Assembly (NCBI RefSeq): GCF_029203305.1
Contig: NC_089465.1
Span: forward strand, 868,001-932,000
Reading direction: 5' to 3'
Origin: Yamadazyma tenuis
Lineage: Eukaryota > Ascomycota > Pichiomycetes > Serinales > Debaryomycetaceae
Length of the DNA: 64,000 bases
Shown: in pieces, positions 55,480 through 64,000 of the stretch
Numbering within the stretch: the first letter of the stretch is position 1
Layout of the letters: each line of letters begins with the position of its first letter
Translations under genes and position numbers: made by a program
Notes under the pieces: model-generated
What the model was told of the DNA's origin: nothing
What the model saw: only the letters and a program-made list of their open reading frames with translations
Databases searched by the model: none

Positions 55480-57831
55480 CTAATTAATGCCATTCTGTTC
55501 TTTGAATATGTCCCATGATTTGTTTAACGTAATGAAAATCGACTGACAAAGCATTTCCTCTTCTACTCCTAGGTTCAAACTGGTCAACTTATCAGGGTGA
55601 ATAGAGCTGATCACTTTCATGTAGTTGATCTTCACTTTCTTAGGCAACATCAAATCATTGATAGTGATCTTTTTGGAGGTTAAAAACGGAAAGCCTAAGG
55701 ATGCTGGTAATATTTCTGGTAAAGACATCAACAAGCTTCTCAAGTTGTCCTCTTTTCCATTACTCCAAGCCAGGGTTTTGGACTCAACCTGATCGTGCAA
55801 CTGGTACTTAAGGCTATCTCTATCCTCTTGCTTCTTATTTTGTGCTTGAACTCTCTTAAGATTATCATTGTTGACTGGCTGTATTCTAGAAGGTTTAGGT
55901 CTAGACACGGAAGGTTTAGGTTTAGGAGGAGGATTAACGATGTTGTTGACCCTTCTTCTCGCATCCATGACCTTTTTGTCATTGACCCCTAGTTTTGTGA
56001 CCAATTCCATATAGCATTCTAAGGAGTCGGAAAATGCTTCAATCATTTCCAATGCTTCAGCCTTTCTTGATAAAAGCTTGATGTACCAATACTTGACCGG
56101 TTTGTCGTTTATCACATAACTTTCATCGTTGATATCTTCAATGTTTATAAGGTGAAGGGCCTGGTCACATTGATCCCTAGCCTGCTTATAGGATCCAAGC
56201 TTAATCAATGTGAGTGCCAAATTAGAGTTAATAACTAGGCGTAACTCATGGGTTGGGGTGAGGACATTCAAACATTTCTCATAGTTGATTAAAGCATCGT
56301 CATAATCTCCATTGGCAAAAGATTTGGTGGCCTTCTCTTTTCCAATATCGTAATCTGATTGCAGAAACTGATCCAATGGTTCCCTTGTAGTTTTTCTAGA
56401 AGCTTTTGGTTTGCTGGGTGTGGGTGCAGCTGGCTTTCTCCTTCTTGAGGAAACATATACCTCGTCACCATTTGAATCATTCCTAAACTTTTCGGCTCTT
56501 GAAAGAGATCCACCAACACCAAGCAAGTCCACGTCAGGTTGTGGAGCTTTAGTCTGCTGAGTCTTGGATGTTAATTGATGTGCCTGTTCTTTCCTTGGAG
56601 CATCAGCCTTGGTGGTAGCAGGAACTCTTTCTCTTGAAGGATTCAGTAATGGTCTTGGTGGTAACTCAGCCTTCTCAGGAGACGGGCTTTTTGTAGGCGA
56701 TGCCCCATAAATCTTGTTCTTTGCCATGGCTTTCAAGTTATCAACTCTAGCTTTATTACGTGCCTTTTGTTTCTGTTTTTGCTCTTCCATAAAATTACTG
56801 ATAAATTCATGGTCAATGTTAGCCTCATCAGCACTATAATCATTGTCACTCTTACCAAAGAACTCAGCTTCTCTCTTTTTGTACTTTTCTTTCTCCAGAT
56901 CTTGCATCCAAACCGGTAAGGAGTTGGAAGGGGACCCTCTGCCTGTCGTTTGAGCTTGTTGAAACTGCTCAATATTCTTTATGACAGTCTCCTTTGACTT
57001 ATTCAAGAAAATGGAGGCCTTATTGAAGAAGTCCGTGGAAAGATCATTAAGCTTGGCGCCCAAATCCTCCTTGTTGGGGCTATGAGTTCTTGTTCTAGGT
57101 AGTGATGGTTGGGAGGAAGAACTGGATCTCAGGTTGCCTCCATTCATAATGTAGTTAACACAGGCTTGTAAATCCATACCCACCTCACTGATAGCAGAGT
57201 CAGAAACTTCCACTGGAAATCCAATATCCACGAGTTGGGCTATTAACTCATCCCTCTTACTCAATGAAGAGCTCGAGTTCGATCTTAAATCTTCGCTGTA
57301 GGGTTCAAAGGATTCTTTCTCTGGCACTGATTTCAGGATTGGAGCTGGTTGTGGTTCTTCTTGGAAAGCATCCGTAAACTCATCGTCCAACAAAGAGTGT
57401 GCGTTGTTTTGTGGATTATTCGTTGGCTTGGTTGGTTTAACAGAATTGATAGTCGATGCCTTGTTCGAGGTTGAGTTACTAGCAACGCTCGGTTCCTTGA
57501 AGATATCAAAGGGGTCTTCTATTTGTGAATTCAAAGGGGTATGCACATTAGAGCCAGTTTGACTCGAATTCCCAACAGAACTGGAACTATCACCACGGCT
57601 ACCACTAGTGGACGTACCAATTTCGTCCCATGTATTGGTGGATGATTCCACTGGAAATGATGCTTTTGAGCTGTTTAAACTGTCAAAGATATCCATTCCC
57701 ATGTTACCGGCATTGCTATTGTTACCGTATCTGTCTTTTTGTAAATCGGCCAAGTTTTTCCTTCTGTTTGCTGTAGTGGTATTTCCAGCTGGAAATAAAT
57801 CAGCAAACACATCTTTCTTTGGAGGAGCCAT
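55480..57831 (-). CDS. SWA2: Auxilin-like clathrin uncoating factor Swa2
   Basis: 783-residue homologue of S. cerevisiae Swa2 (668), which recruits Hsp70 to clathrin coats. Order: an N-terminal disordered region with clathrin/adaptor-type motifs (DPFDIF, LLDDEF, DLLG); a UBA domain (about 200-235; LIAQLVDIGFPVEVSDSAISEVG); a long linker with coiled coil; three TPR units (about 500-640; SFANGDYDDALINYEKCLNVL); and a C-terminal J domain with the HPD triad in MKVISSIHPDKL, ending in NKSWDIFKEQNGIN. This architecture (UBA-TPR-J) is specific to yeast auxilin. It converges on CNE1 with 27 bp between stop codons. Confidence 0.93.
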   Translation of the reverse strand: MAPPKKDVFADLFPAGNTTTANRRKNLADLQKDRYGNNSNAGNMGMDIFDSLNSSKASFPVESSTNTWDEIGTSTSGSRGDSSSSVGNSSQTGSNVHTPLNSQIEDPFDIFKEPSVASNSTSNKASTINSVKPTKPTNNPQNNAHSLLDDEFTDAFQEEPQPAPILKSVPEKESFEPYSEDLRSNSSSSLSKRDELIAQLVDIGFPVEVSDSAISEVGMDLQACVNYIMNGGNLRSSSSSQPSLPRTRTHSPNKEDLGAKLNDLSTDFFNKASIFLNKSKETVIKNIEQFQQAQTTGRGSPSNSLPVWMQDLEKEKYKKREAEFFGKSDNDYSADEANIDHEFISNFMEEQKQKQKARNKARVDNLKAMAKNKIYGASPTKSPSPEKAELPPRPLLNPSRERVPATTKADAPRKEQAHQLTSKTQQTKAPQPDVDLLGVGGSLSRAEKFRNDSNGDEVYVSSRRRKPAAPTPSKPKASRKTTREPLDQFLQSDYDIGKEKATKSFANGDYDDALINYEKCLNVLTPTHELRLVINSNLALTLIKLGSYKQARDQCDQALHLINIEDINDESYVINDKPVKYWYIKLLSRKAEALEMIEAFSDSLECYMELVTKLGVNDKKVMDARRRVNNIVNPPPKPKPSVSRPKPSRIQPVNNDNLKRVQAQNKKQEDRDSLKYQLHDQVESKTLAWSNGKEDNLRSLLMSLPEILPASLGFPFLTSKKITINDLMLPKKVKINYMKVISSIHPDKLTSLNLGVEEEMLCQSIFITLNKSWDIFKEQNGIN

Positions 57832-58415
57832 TTACTTTTGGAGTCTTGCTTAAATATCAATCTTTCACTTACCGTAAAACTTGTGGATATACCAAGCAGA
57901 CGATTGGGCAATAAAAGATCAAAGCCCACGCAAGTGACGATGAATGGAAGAGTTGGTCAAATCAAAATAGTGTGAGACGCAGACGCAGTCGCGCCAGTAT
58001 TACCCAGAAGCAATCGCTTGCATTTGCAGCTGAAGAGGGAAATTCAAAGGACACATCGACAAATCAGTAGTGTAATCACAACGACTATGTAATTTTGGGT
58101 CAATAAGTCCTATCTCAGTAGGCGATTGTATTGGATAATTACCAATATAAATAGTATCCATATTCAAAACCATGGTCATTTCTCATAGACCAGCCGAATT
58201 TTGGTAACTAAAATTGAATAATACACATATCTGTCAACACCTAAAGAATTAACTATAAACCCTTTGGCATTTATATACCTAATAGTGGTTTTGGGTTCCT
58301 ATAAAGTGGTGATTTTGCAGCTATTGTGATTCTCCGCACACGACCGTCAATGCGCATCTATACGGAAATGCTTAGTGAAGAAAAATTTTATATTGTAAGA
58401 GAAGAGCTGTCCAGA
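57832..58415. promoter_or_regulatory. NOP10: 584-bp divergent region SWA2/NOP10 with RRPE site
   Basis: GAAAAATTTT (58380-58389), the exact core of the RRPE ribosome-biogenesis element, lies 27 bp before the NOP10 ATG. In-frame ATGs at 58350 and 58368 lie upstream of this element and so probably in promoter DNA. I see no other gene. Confidence 0.5.
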
Positions 58416-58601
58416 ATGCATTTAATGTACACTATTGGTCCAGATGGAAAGAGGTTATATACCTTGAAAAAGAACACCGAAGACGGTGAAATCACCAAAT
58501 CGGCCCACCCAGCCAGATTTTCTCCAGATGACAAGTACTCCAGACAAAGAGTTACTTTGAAGAAGAGATATGGTTTATTACCAACTCAACAACAAGATTG
58601 A
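58416..58601 (+). CDS. NOP10: H/ACA snoRNP protein Nop10
   Basis: 61-residue core protein of H/ACA snoRNPs, which guide pseudouridylation of rRNA; it bridges Cbf5 and Nhp2. The sequence is nearly identical to other yeasts: [19 protein letters not shown], then [21 protein letters not shown] and [13 protein letters not shown]. The eukaryotic form lacks the archaeal zinc cysteines, as expected. S. cerevisiae Nop10 has 58 residues and starts at the same Met. The frame is open for 22 more codons to an upstream ATG at 58350; I reject that start because the family begins at MHLMYT and an RRPE lies in between. Confidence 0.95.
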   Translation: MHLMYTIGPDGKRLYTLKKNTEDGEITKSAHPARFSPDDKYSRQRVTLKKRYGLLPTQQQD

Positions 58602-59039
58602 GTAGACTAGCTGGTAGTACTGGCAAAGTAGCAGGGAAGAGAAGAATGCCAACAGAGCTGTATCAGTAGGTCGAATACGAAGAAGTGAATGAATCCTGAT
58701 TATTTTCATACATGTACTATAGTAATAAAATATTGGCATTAGATTTGAAAGTTGTAGCCGCTGCGATAGGACAAACTGCAGTACCCATCTACTAAGAGTG
58801 AATTCTGGTGCCTTTGAGGATAGGGCTACCTAGATGGAAATAAAACAATGGTTTGGGCAGTGATGTGTAGATAAGGGTACGGAGACGTCCGACCAGTAGT
58901 ATTCAGACAAACAGGCTGGGTCATGGGACACGAGATACGTACACACTCAAGGCTGCAATAAGGAAAACACCTGGGGTCTTGACACGATCACTTCTGACAC
59001 TGGTAGACGAATATCTCAGATCCGGTGGGAGTTGGCTTA
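58602..59039. other. 438-bp convergent region NOP10/DAD4
   Basis: I find no ORF of note and no tRNA. It is less AT-rich than other intergenic DNA here, so an unannotated structured RNA cannot be excluded by eye. Confidence 0.35.
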
Positions 59040-59311
59040 TCATATAGGATCGGTTTTGTCGCCTGTCCTCTCCAAATCAAACGCAGCATTGCTGGCATAC
59101 CCTTCCCACAACTGTGATGCAATTTCAATGTCTAAGTTTCTTCTGTTGATCTCTTGTAAGGACTTGTTCATAGCAACAACAGACTCATTCAAGTTTTCCT
59201 AAAAAACATTAGTATCGATCCATACATGACATGAGTGTTTTCTATACATACGACATTGTTGATTATACGTGAGAGCAATGCACTCTGGGCTTGTTCGTGT
59301 GGATTTTGCAT
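59040..59311 (-). CDS. DAD4: DASH/Dam1 complex subunit Dad4, two exons (59311-59252, 59198-59040)
   Basis: 72 residues after splicing, exactly the length of S. cerevisiae Dad4, a subunit of the ring-forming DASH complex that couples kinetochores to microtubules. Exon 1 encodes MQNPHEQAQSALLSRIINNV and exon 2 starts ENLNESVVAMNKSLQEINRR, giving the Dad4 pattern M-x-NPHE-x-x-Q...LSRII-x-NV-x-x-LNESV. The frame closes with TGA at 59040-59042. The gene is broken by a 53-nt intron and too short for ordinary ORF calling, so it is easy to miss. It lies between NOP10 and the sphingomyelinase-like gene. Confidence 0.93.
59199..59251 (-). other. DAD4: Spliceosomal intron in DAD4
   Basis: 53-nt phase-0 intron: donor GTATGT (59251-59246), branch-like TACTAAT, acceptor TTTTTTAG ending at 59199. 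The branch heptamer differs from TACTAAC in its last base. Confidence 0.88.
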
Positions 59312-59421
59312 TGGAAAGACGTGTATATCTTGTTTTGTTTTGATCTTGGCTAAAATTTATTACTGCGAAAAAGTGAGGGCCATAAGCTGGATATCTATTT
59401 TAGAGAGTAGTGAATAATATA

Positions 59422-61554
59422 CTAAGCAGTCAACTGGTTCATACACTTAAGGTATTCGTCGGATAAGTAGCTACCAGCCTCACAGTAGTTTTGTTGGTAA
59501 CAGTCGGTTGATAGCTTTCCATCATCGTCACATACTGGAGTGTTAAGTGTCAGACGATATTGCAAGTTGGTATACAATTGGTTGAACTCAATACTGGAAT
59601 TATCAGCGAGTTTCTGCAACACATACTGGTTCCAGAAAGTACCGTTCAATGGAGCAGTCAGCGGCCATGTACTGTTGGGGTCATAGGTTTCACGAGCAGA
59701 ATACTCGAATTCCCAAGCAGGCTCAGCACTTCCTTCAATGTAAGTGTCATTCAACTTGGTGTAGTAGTTATATGAGTTCATGATGTTGAACGAGCCATCC
59801 TGCACTTCGTAGTACTTGAAAGCCGGGTTATAGTCAGAGAGAGGAGTAACCGATTGACCGATCCAGGCCATGTTGGTGACATCTCTTTCTACGTCTTCGG
59901 CACTGGAGGAGTTGGAAGCGAAGAACACCTTGAATTGATCTCTGTGAGTGTGCCCATAGAAAATGCTGGCAATAGTGTAGGGGCTGAATCTTTCGACAAT
60001 CTTGGCGAAGATTCTGGATTGAATAGGTAAAGCATCACCGTCAGATGAAGGAATATGGGCAATGATCCAAACTCTTTGCCCCTTCTGTTCGCTTTCCACC
60101 AACTCGTTGATTAAGAATTCCCATTGCCCAAATCTGTCTGGGTCTTCCCTCAAGTTAATATAGTTCCACATGTTCTTCTGGTAGTAAGCGTTAGAATTTA
60201 AGGAAATCACCTTTAATCCTCTCTTGGTGACATGAGAGAAACCAGCATAGTGCTCTTTAACTTCGTTTTGCTCCGAACGGTCCAACCAGCCGTCGTTGAC
60301 CCAAATTTCACTCATTAATTCTGCATTATATTGGTAGGAGCTGTTTGGATCGTATTTTTGTGGAGCCAATTGACCATATGGGAAGGTATCGTGGTTTCCT
60401 AAAGATGGGTACACTGGGATTCCTCCCAAATATTCCTTCAAGATCTTAAAACCCAAAACCTCGGCTTCCTTGGTGATAGCAGGTGTGTCGTGGATCTTAT
60501 CATGGTCAACCAAGTCTCCAGTGAATAAGGTGAATTCAAAGTTTTTGTTTTGCAATTGACGAACATACTTCATGGTATTGTTGATTAAAATTACAGGAGA
60601 GTCACATTCATAGTTTCCCCAAACTCCAGCTGGCTGCACCACCGAATCCCATCCCCTTCCTTCTGGCAAGTCATAATACTCTCCTGGAGAGTAGTTTCCT
60701 TGATCGTCATACTTGGCATCTGGATAGAAAGCAAAGTTGTCGATGTCACCGTTGGGACACAACTCTGAATACGCTTCGGTGAAGTTGTAATTGGACATGT
60801 CTGGTAAATCCTCATTATAACTCTCGACTTTACAGCAGATTTTTTGAGAACAGTTCCCTTCAGCCCCCACAGTGTATTTGAATTGTGAGTGGAAATCAGT
60901 GATGTGCAACACATTAAAAGTGTCACCACTGCCATTGGTGTATTCAGGTTCAAAGTAGTGATGAGGCTGTTTGACAGGCCACTTGGAGTCAAAGTTGTAT
61001 TCAGAATCGATGTCAATAGTTTCAGGCAAATCACACACTCCACCTTTGAAGTAACAGTAGTAATCAAGATCCAATTCACTTGAAAGATTAAATAATCTCA
61101 ACATGTGCATGAAATCGTTATCGAACAAATTGACTGACGTCTCATCACCGAAACTCGAGTCATACTTGTTGGCAGCAATGTTGATAAGGTTGCTCTGGGT
61201 AGTCAAGAAAAAGTCTACAGTATCACACTTGGTGGGATCATCTTTGTTCAGAGCAATACAGTACTTGAACAATGTGAACGCAATCAAATGTTGATTGTCT
61301 GGGTCCTCATCGTACAATTTCCGAGCATAGTGGATCTTGTTCTTGCAGGCATCACACTTGGAACCGTTGAAGGCTTGTAAAGTACTCAAGTGGTTGGTGA
61401 TGAAATCCTGGTCTGGAAATGGTAAGTCTGAGTACATTTGCTCGATCAAACCAAGCTCATCTCGCTTATGCAATTGAGTCTTGATCGAGGACATCCCATT
61501 GATGGCATGGGCAGCAATTGTTGATGCCAACAACAATACGGAGAATCCTTTCAT
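59422..61554 (-). CDS. Acid sphingomyelinase-like secreted phosphodiesterase
   Basis: 710-residue protein: signal peptide (MKGFSVLLLASTIAAHAING); a saposin-B-like Cys-rich region (about 65-120; CDACKNKIHYARKLYDED, CIALNKDDPTKC); and a calcineurin-like metallophosphoesterase domain of the ASM family. Metal-ligand motifs are complete: HITDFH, TGDLVDHD, LGNHD, IAHIP and YGHTHRDQF. Cysteines and sequons are abundant, and the C-terminus has further Cys pairs. Probable substrates are sphingomyelin-like or other phosphodiester lipids, or nucleotides; yeast sphingolipids differ, so the natural target is open. The ATG at 61554 is chosen because it begins the signal peptide. A CACGTG lies 239 bp upstream. 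Confidence 0.9.
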   Translation of the reverse strand: MKGFSVLLLASTIAAHAINGMSSIKTQLHKRDELGLIEQMYSDLPFPDQDFITNHLSTLQAFNGSKCDACKNKIHYARKLYDEDPDNQHLIAFTLFKYCIALNKDDPTKCDTVDFFLTTQSNLINIAANKYDSSFGDETSVNLFDNDFMHMLRLFNLSSELDLDYYCYFKGGVCDLPETIDIDSEYNFDSKWPVKQPHHYFEPEYTNGSGDTFNVLHITDFHSQFKYTVGAEGNCSQKICCKVESYNEDLPDMSNYNFTEAYSELCPNGDIDNFAFYPDAKYDDQGNYSPGEYYDLPEGRGWDSVVQPAGVWGNYECDSPVILINNTMKYVRQLQNKNFEFTLFTGDLVDHDKIHDTPAITKEAEVLGFKILKEYLGGIPVYPSLGNHDTFPYGQLAPQKYDPNSSYQYNAELMSEIWVNDGWLDRSEQNEVKEHYAGFSHVTKRGLKVISLNSNAYYQKNMWNYINLREDPDRFGQWEFLINELVESEQKGQRVWIIAHIPSSDGDALPIQSRIFAKIVERFSPYTIASIFYGHTHRDQFKVFFASNSSSAEDVERDVTNMAWIGQSVTPLSDYNPAFKYYEVQDGSFNIMNSYNYYTKLNDTYIEGSAEPAWEFEYSARETYDPNSTWPLTAPLNGTFWNQYVLQKLADNSSIEFNQLYTNLQYRLTLNTPVCDDDGKLSTDCYQQNYCEAGSYLSDEYLKCMNQLTA

Positions 61555-62041
61555 GTTGTTGATTGGGTTTTGAGTAGTGATTTGAAAATGGTGGGCGATA
61601 CTTGTCTTATATACGGCCCTCCACAAATAGGAGACTTTTTTGCAGCTAACCACAATGCTAATGCAATGCATACAATTCACCCGCCCAAACCAATTACCAC
61701 ACCTAATTGGTCAAAAGTATCATCTTGTCGGCAACGGTTGTCTTGTTGTGTACATGAAGAGTGATACATACCGTTTGGTATCTTCTTTTCCCCACGTGTA
61801 TGGCGTTTGAGGCGCGAGTGCGCCAGGAAGTGCAGAGGAACAATAAGGCCCGAGTGGCTCGAAAATTAGGAAATTATTATCCAGAAGCAGGCACATGTAC
61901 AACCTTAGCTAGGATGCCCGTGGCTACGAACTAGAGGATTTTTGTGGGATTTTTGGGCTGATAATGGTATTCTGTAAGTGAGAGGCATCCTCTCTATGGT
62001 AATCGGTTTTATATAATATTTAACGAACTGGCTGCGAAAAC
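61555..62041. promoter_or_regulatory. 487-bp promoter region of the sphingomyelinase-like gene
   Basis: Contains CCCACGTGTA with the E-box CACGTG at 61793-61798 (Pho4/Cbf1-type), two CCAAT-type sequences around 61689-61709 and a TATATA-like box near 61604. No gene seen. Confidence 0.45.
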
Positions 62042-63901
62042 TCAACACTTACCAGATAAACTGAAATCGGCCACCAACGGACGGTGGTCGCTCATGTAAA
62101 CACCATTATACTTGGAATGGAGCATTCCAAACTGATCAAGTCGTAAAAGAAGCTTGTCGGCAGGATCCTTGGAGTATTTGTCAGTATCTGCACAGTTCAC
62201 GTTGTGGGTGACTTTCTTGGTGTAGGAAGGAGCAAATATATAGTCAATGTTCTGGCCACCGGCACTGAGCACTTCCCCTTCGAACCCTGTCACAGTGGAC
62301 TTGACATGCCCAAAGTGGTTGAAAGGTGTCGTATGCTTGGCACTGTTAATCAAGTGTTTGGTCAAAATATTGTATGGTTCACCCTTGGGTTCATTGTTCA
62401 AGTCTCCACACAAAAATGAGGGCCATTTGTTGATTTCTTGGATCTTCTGAACAATCACTTCAGCCGATCCGGCACGGGCCATCTCTCCCACGTGATCTAG
62501 GTGGGTGTTGAACACATTAATGTAGTTTCCTGTCTGTTTGTGCTTAAAGGTTGCGAATGTGAGTATTCTCAAATATTTTGCATCCCATCCTTCTAGGGAC
62601 ATTCTTTCATTTTTGTCATTCAACCAAATAGTGTCTTCAAAGACCGCTTCCCATTCAGAGGGTCTGTACAAGATGGGCACAAACTCGCCGGTATCTTCAC
62701 CGTCGATTCTTCCTTTGGCATAATAGGCCCATTCGGGCGCATCTTTGGATGAAAATCGGTTCAATTCATCCATTATGTCAAGAATTTGAAACTTATACAC
62801 TTCCTGAAGCGTCACAATGGTGTTTGACCTGGCATTAAACCGGATGGAGTTGGTGATCTTTCTATATCTATCTCCCCATACTTCTTCACCAGGTACTAGG
62901 ATATCATGCCCACCATTCTTCACGTTGTGGGAATAGATTCGAAAGCTCAAGGGCTTGATTTTGATTTTACTAAAGTCGTCGTTGACCACTGCGTATATAA
63001 CCACAGGTTTGGTGACTGTCTTAGGTAATGACTTCCCATACTGGCTGGGGGTAGGAACTCCCAACCTACCATATCCTTGCTTATTCTTTGGATTGTGACC
63101 AAACGAATCTTCGTGGTCAATATCTCCAATTTTGTTGGCCTTCATAAGTTCCATTTCCTTTTCGTCGGTGTCTTCTAGGAAGATACTTCCATTTGCATCC
63201 AATTCTTCAGGATCAACTTGCTCAATTCCTCCCAAGTACTTGTTGGGGTTGTTTGGATCTGGTGTTTCTTCAGGTTCACCAACAGCCAGGTCTGGTTTGA
63301 TGGCATGGTGTGGACGAACCTTATTATTTGAGGATGTCTGTTTTTCCAACTTGGGCTCAGCATACTTTACCGGATCCTTATTCGAAGTACCAGGCTTTAA
63401 TGACAATTTACCAGTCTCAGGCTTTGCCTTTGGCTTTTCCTTCGGCTTTTCCTTCGGCTTTTCCTTCGGCTTTTCCTTCACATTGGCTTTGTTGGTCGAG
63501 GGTTTGGAATCAATTTTGTAGTTATGGGGCTTTGGTGGTGCTTTGGGACCCAAGGAATCCCCGTTCTCATCATATTCTTCGACCTCTGCGTCATCTTCGG
63601 GGAGAGAAGGTTCTTTTTGCTTTACTGGCTTGGGCTTTGATGGTTTTTTTGGTTTGGTTTTCGTCTTGTCTGCCACCAGACCGGATTCCCCGTTCTTAGC
63701 ACCCTTACCATACTTCTTTCTCCAATTTTCGAACTCTTCATTCTGGTCTTTTACATTCAGCAGATCATTTGCAGAAATGTCCTTAGTGTGCTCAGACCGG
63801 GTGAAGAACAGGGGCCTTAATATTGTGAAGACCACCGAGGTAATAATGATTGATAATAGGACCAACAACCTCACCCTTTTGGTACTCAGCTTCTTCGTCA
63901 T
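62042..63901 (-). CDS. Membrane-anchored endonuclease/exonuclease/phosphatase-fold protein
   Basis: 619-residue type II membrane protein. A basic N-terminus and one transmembrane helix (about residues 11-33, LLVLLSIIITSVVFTILRPLFF) precede a long charged linker with four tandem KEKP-type repeats (about 145-160). The EEP domain starts near residue 320: RIYSHNVKNGG; VTLQEVYKFQ (metal Glu); NVFNTHLDHVGE; FLCGDLNNEPKGEP; IDYIFAP; and SDHRPLVADF (catalytic His). All active-site motifs are present, so it should be a phosphodiesterase or phosphatase of the secretory pathway or cell surface. The specific substrate is unknown. It follows the sphingomyelinase-like gene on the same strand. Confidence 0.85.
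   Translation of the reverse strand: MTKKLSTKRVRLLVLLSIIITSVVFTILRPLFFTRSEHTKDISANDLLNVKDQNEEFENWRKKYGKGAKNGESGLVADKTKTKPKKPSKPKPVKQKEPSLPEDDAEVEEYDENGDSLGPKAPPKPHNYKIDSKPSTNKANVKEKPKEKPKEKPKEKPKAKPETGKLSLKPGTSNKDPVKYAEPKLEKQTSSNNKVRPHHAIKPDLAVGEPEETPDPNNPNKYLGGIEQVDPEELDANGSIFLEDTDEKEMELMKANKIGDIDHEDSFGHNPKNKQGYGRLGVPTPSQYGKSLPKTVTKPVVIYAVVNDDFSKIKIKPLSFRIYSHNVKNGGHDILVPGEEVWGDRYRKITNSIRFNARSNTIVTLQEVYKFQILDIMDELNRFSSKDAPEWAYYAKGRIDGEDTGEFVPILYRPSEWEAVFEDTIWLNDKNERMSLEGWDAKYLRILTFATFKHKQTGNYINVFNTHLDHVGEMARAGSAEVIVQKIQEINKWPSFLCGDLNNEPKGEPYNILTKHLINSAKHTTPFNHFGHVKSTVTGFEGEVLSAGGQNIDYIFAPSYTKKVTHNVNCADTDKYSKDPADKLLLRLDQFGMLHSKYNGVYMSDHRPLVADFSLSGKC
63425..63480. repeat. 12-bp coding minisatellite
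   Basis: CCTTCGGCTTTT repeated about four times, encoding the tandem KPKE units of the EEP-fold protein's linker. Likely to vary in copy number. Confidence 0.8.
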
Positions 63902-64000
63902 GTCTATTGGAACATTTCACCTACAAGGCGCGTTTAGCATAAAAAGAATTGGACGTGCACAACACAAAACGTGAATTGATAGCCTACAATGAGAAGAGTA

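Noticed and set aside
58350..58415. 22-residue N-terminal extension of NOP10
   Set aside because: Nop10 is about 58-64 residues in eukaryotes and begins at MHLMYT. The RRPE element lies within the putative extension.
61990..62060. Possible 5' splice site GTAAGT just before the stop of the EEP-fold gene, implying a further 3' exon
   Set aside because: No TACTAAC-like branch site with an acceptor follows, and the EEP domain is already complete at SDHRPLVADF.

Overview
This is ordinary nuclear DNA from a budding yeast. It carries about 35 compact genes on both strands, short TACTAAC-type introns and no rRNA, tRNA, transposon or CRISPR array that I could recognise. Several things point to the CUG-Ser clade (Debaryomycetaceae/Metschnikowiaceae). 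There is a complex I subunit (NDUFA2), which Saccharomyces lacks. CTG codons are very scarce: I found none in the last ~360 codons of the SLH1 gene. Several of the few CTG codons sit where the protein family has a small or polar residue. Ribosomal and ribosome-biogenesis promoters also look Candida-like. Leucines encoded by CTG should therefore be read as serine; I infer this clade and do not prove it. Several coding sequences begin at an internal ATG downstream of the longest open frame, and starts were chosen by family length and motifs.

Layout. 1-9.6 kb: a 5'-truncated Gfo/Idh/MocA oxidoreductase, a PNGase A-like membrane glycoprotein, NDUFA2, a DODA-type dioxygenase, MSC3 (with a 5' intron) and an unknown basic protein. 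9.9-28 kb: a block rich in ribosome and translation genes (RRP12, MRPS16, RPP0, RBG2, EFG1, SLH1, HAS1), ending in POL31; its promoters carry PAC/RRPE-like, Tbf1-like and MCB elements. 28-41.4 kb: SSD1, FOL2, HER2/MES1 (head-to-head), a small membrane protein, CBC2/SCY1 (head-to-head, 43 bp apart). 41.4-51.5 kb: the most distinctive region. It holds a DUR3-type permease split by an intron, a LamB/YcsF protein, and, divergent from it, a biotin carboxylase-KipA-KipI-BCCP fusion with no allophanate hydrolase. Two tandem DUF4336 paralogues and a hotdog thioesterase follow at very short spacing. 51.5-64 kb: an ASNSD1-type protein, calnexin CNE1 with a stop/start-overlapping uORF, the auxilin SWA2, NOP10, an intron-containing DAD4, an acid-sphingomyelinase-like secreted phosphodiesterase and a membrane-anchored EEP-fold phosphodiesterase.

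The best candidate for an under-described system is the 41.4-49.0 kb cluster. LamB/YcsF plus KipA/KipI are the three parts of bacterial 5-oxoprolinase (PxpA, PxpC, PxpB). A divergent lamA/lamB pair is known to me from lactam (2-pyrrolidinone) use in Aspergillus. Here the pair shares a 370-bp promoter with GATA sites, an array of CGGG motifs and a CGG-N9-CCG palindrome, next to a permease with GATA sites of its own. I infer a nitrogen-regulated lactam or 5-oxoproline scavenging module, easily mis-annotated as urea metabolism. Three intron-dependent gene models (MSC3, DUR3, DAD4) are given because simple ORF calling misses or breaks them.
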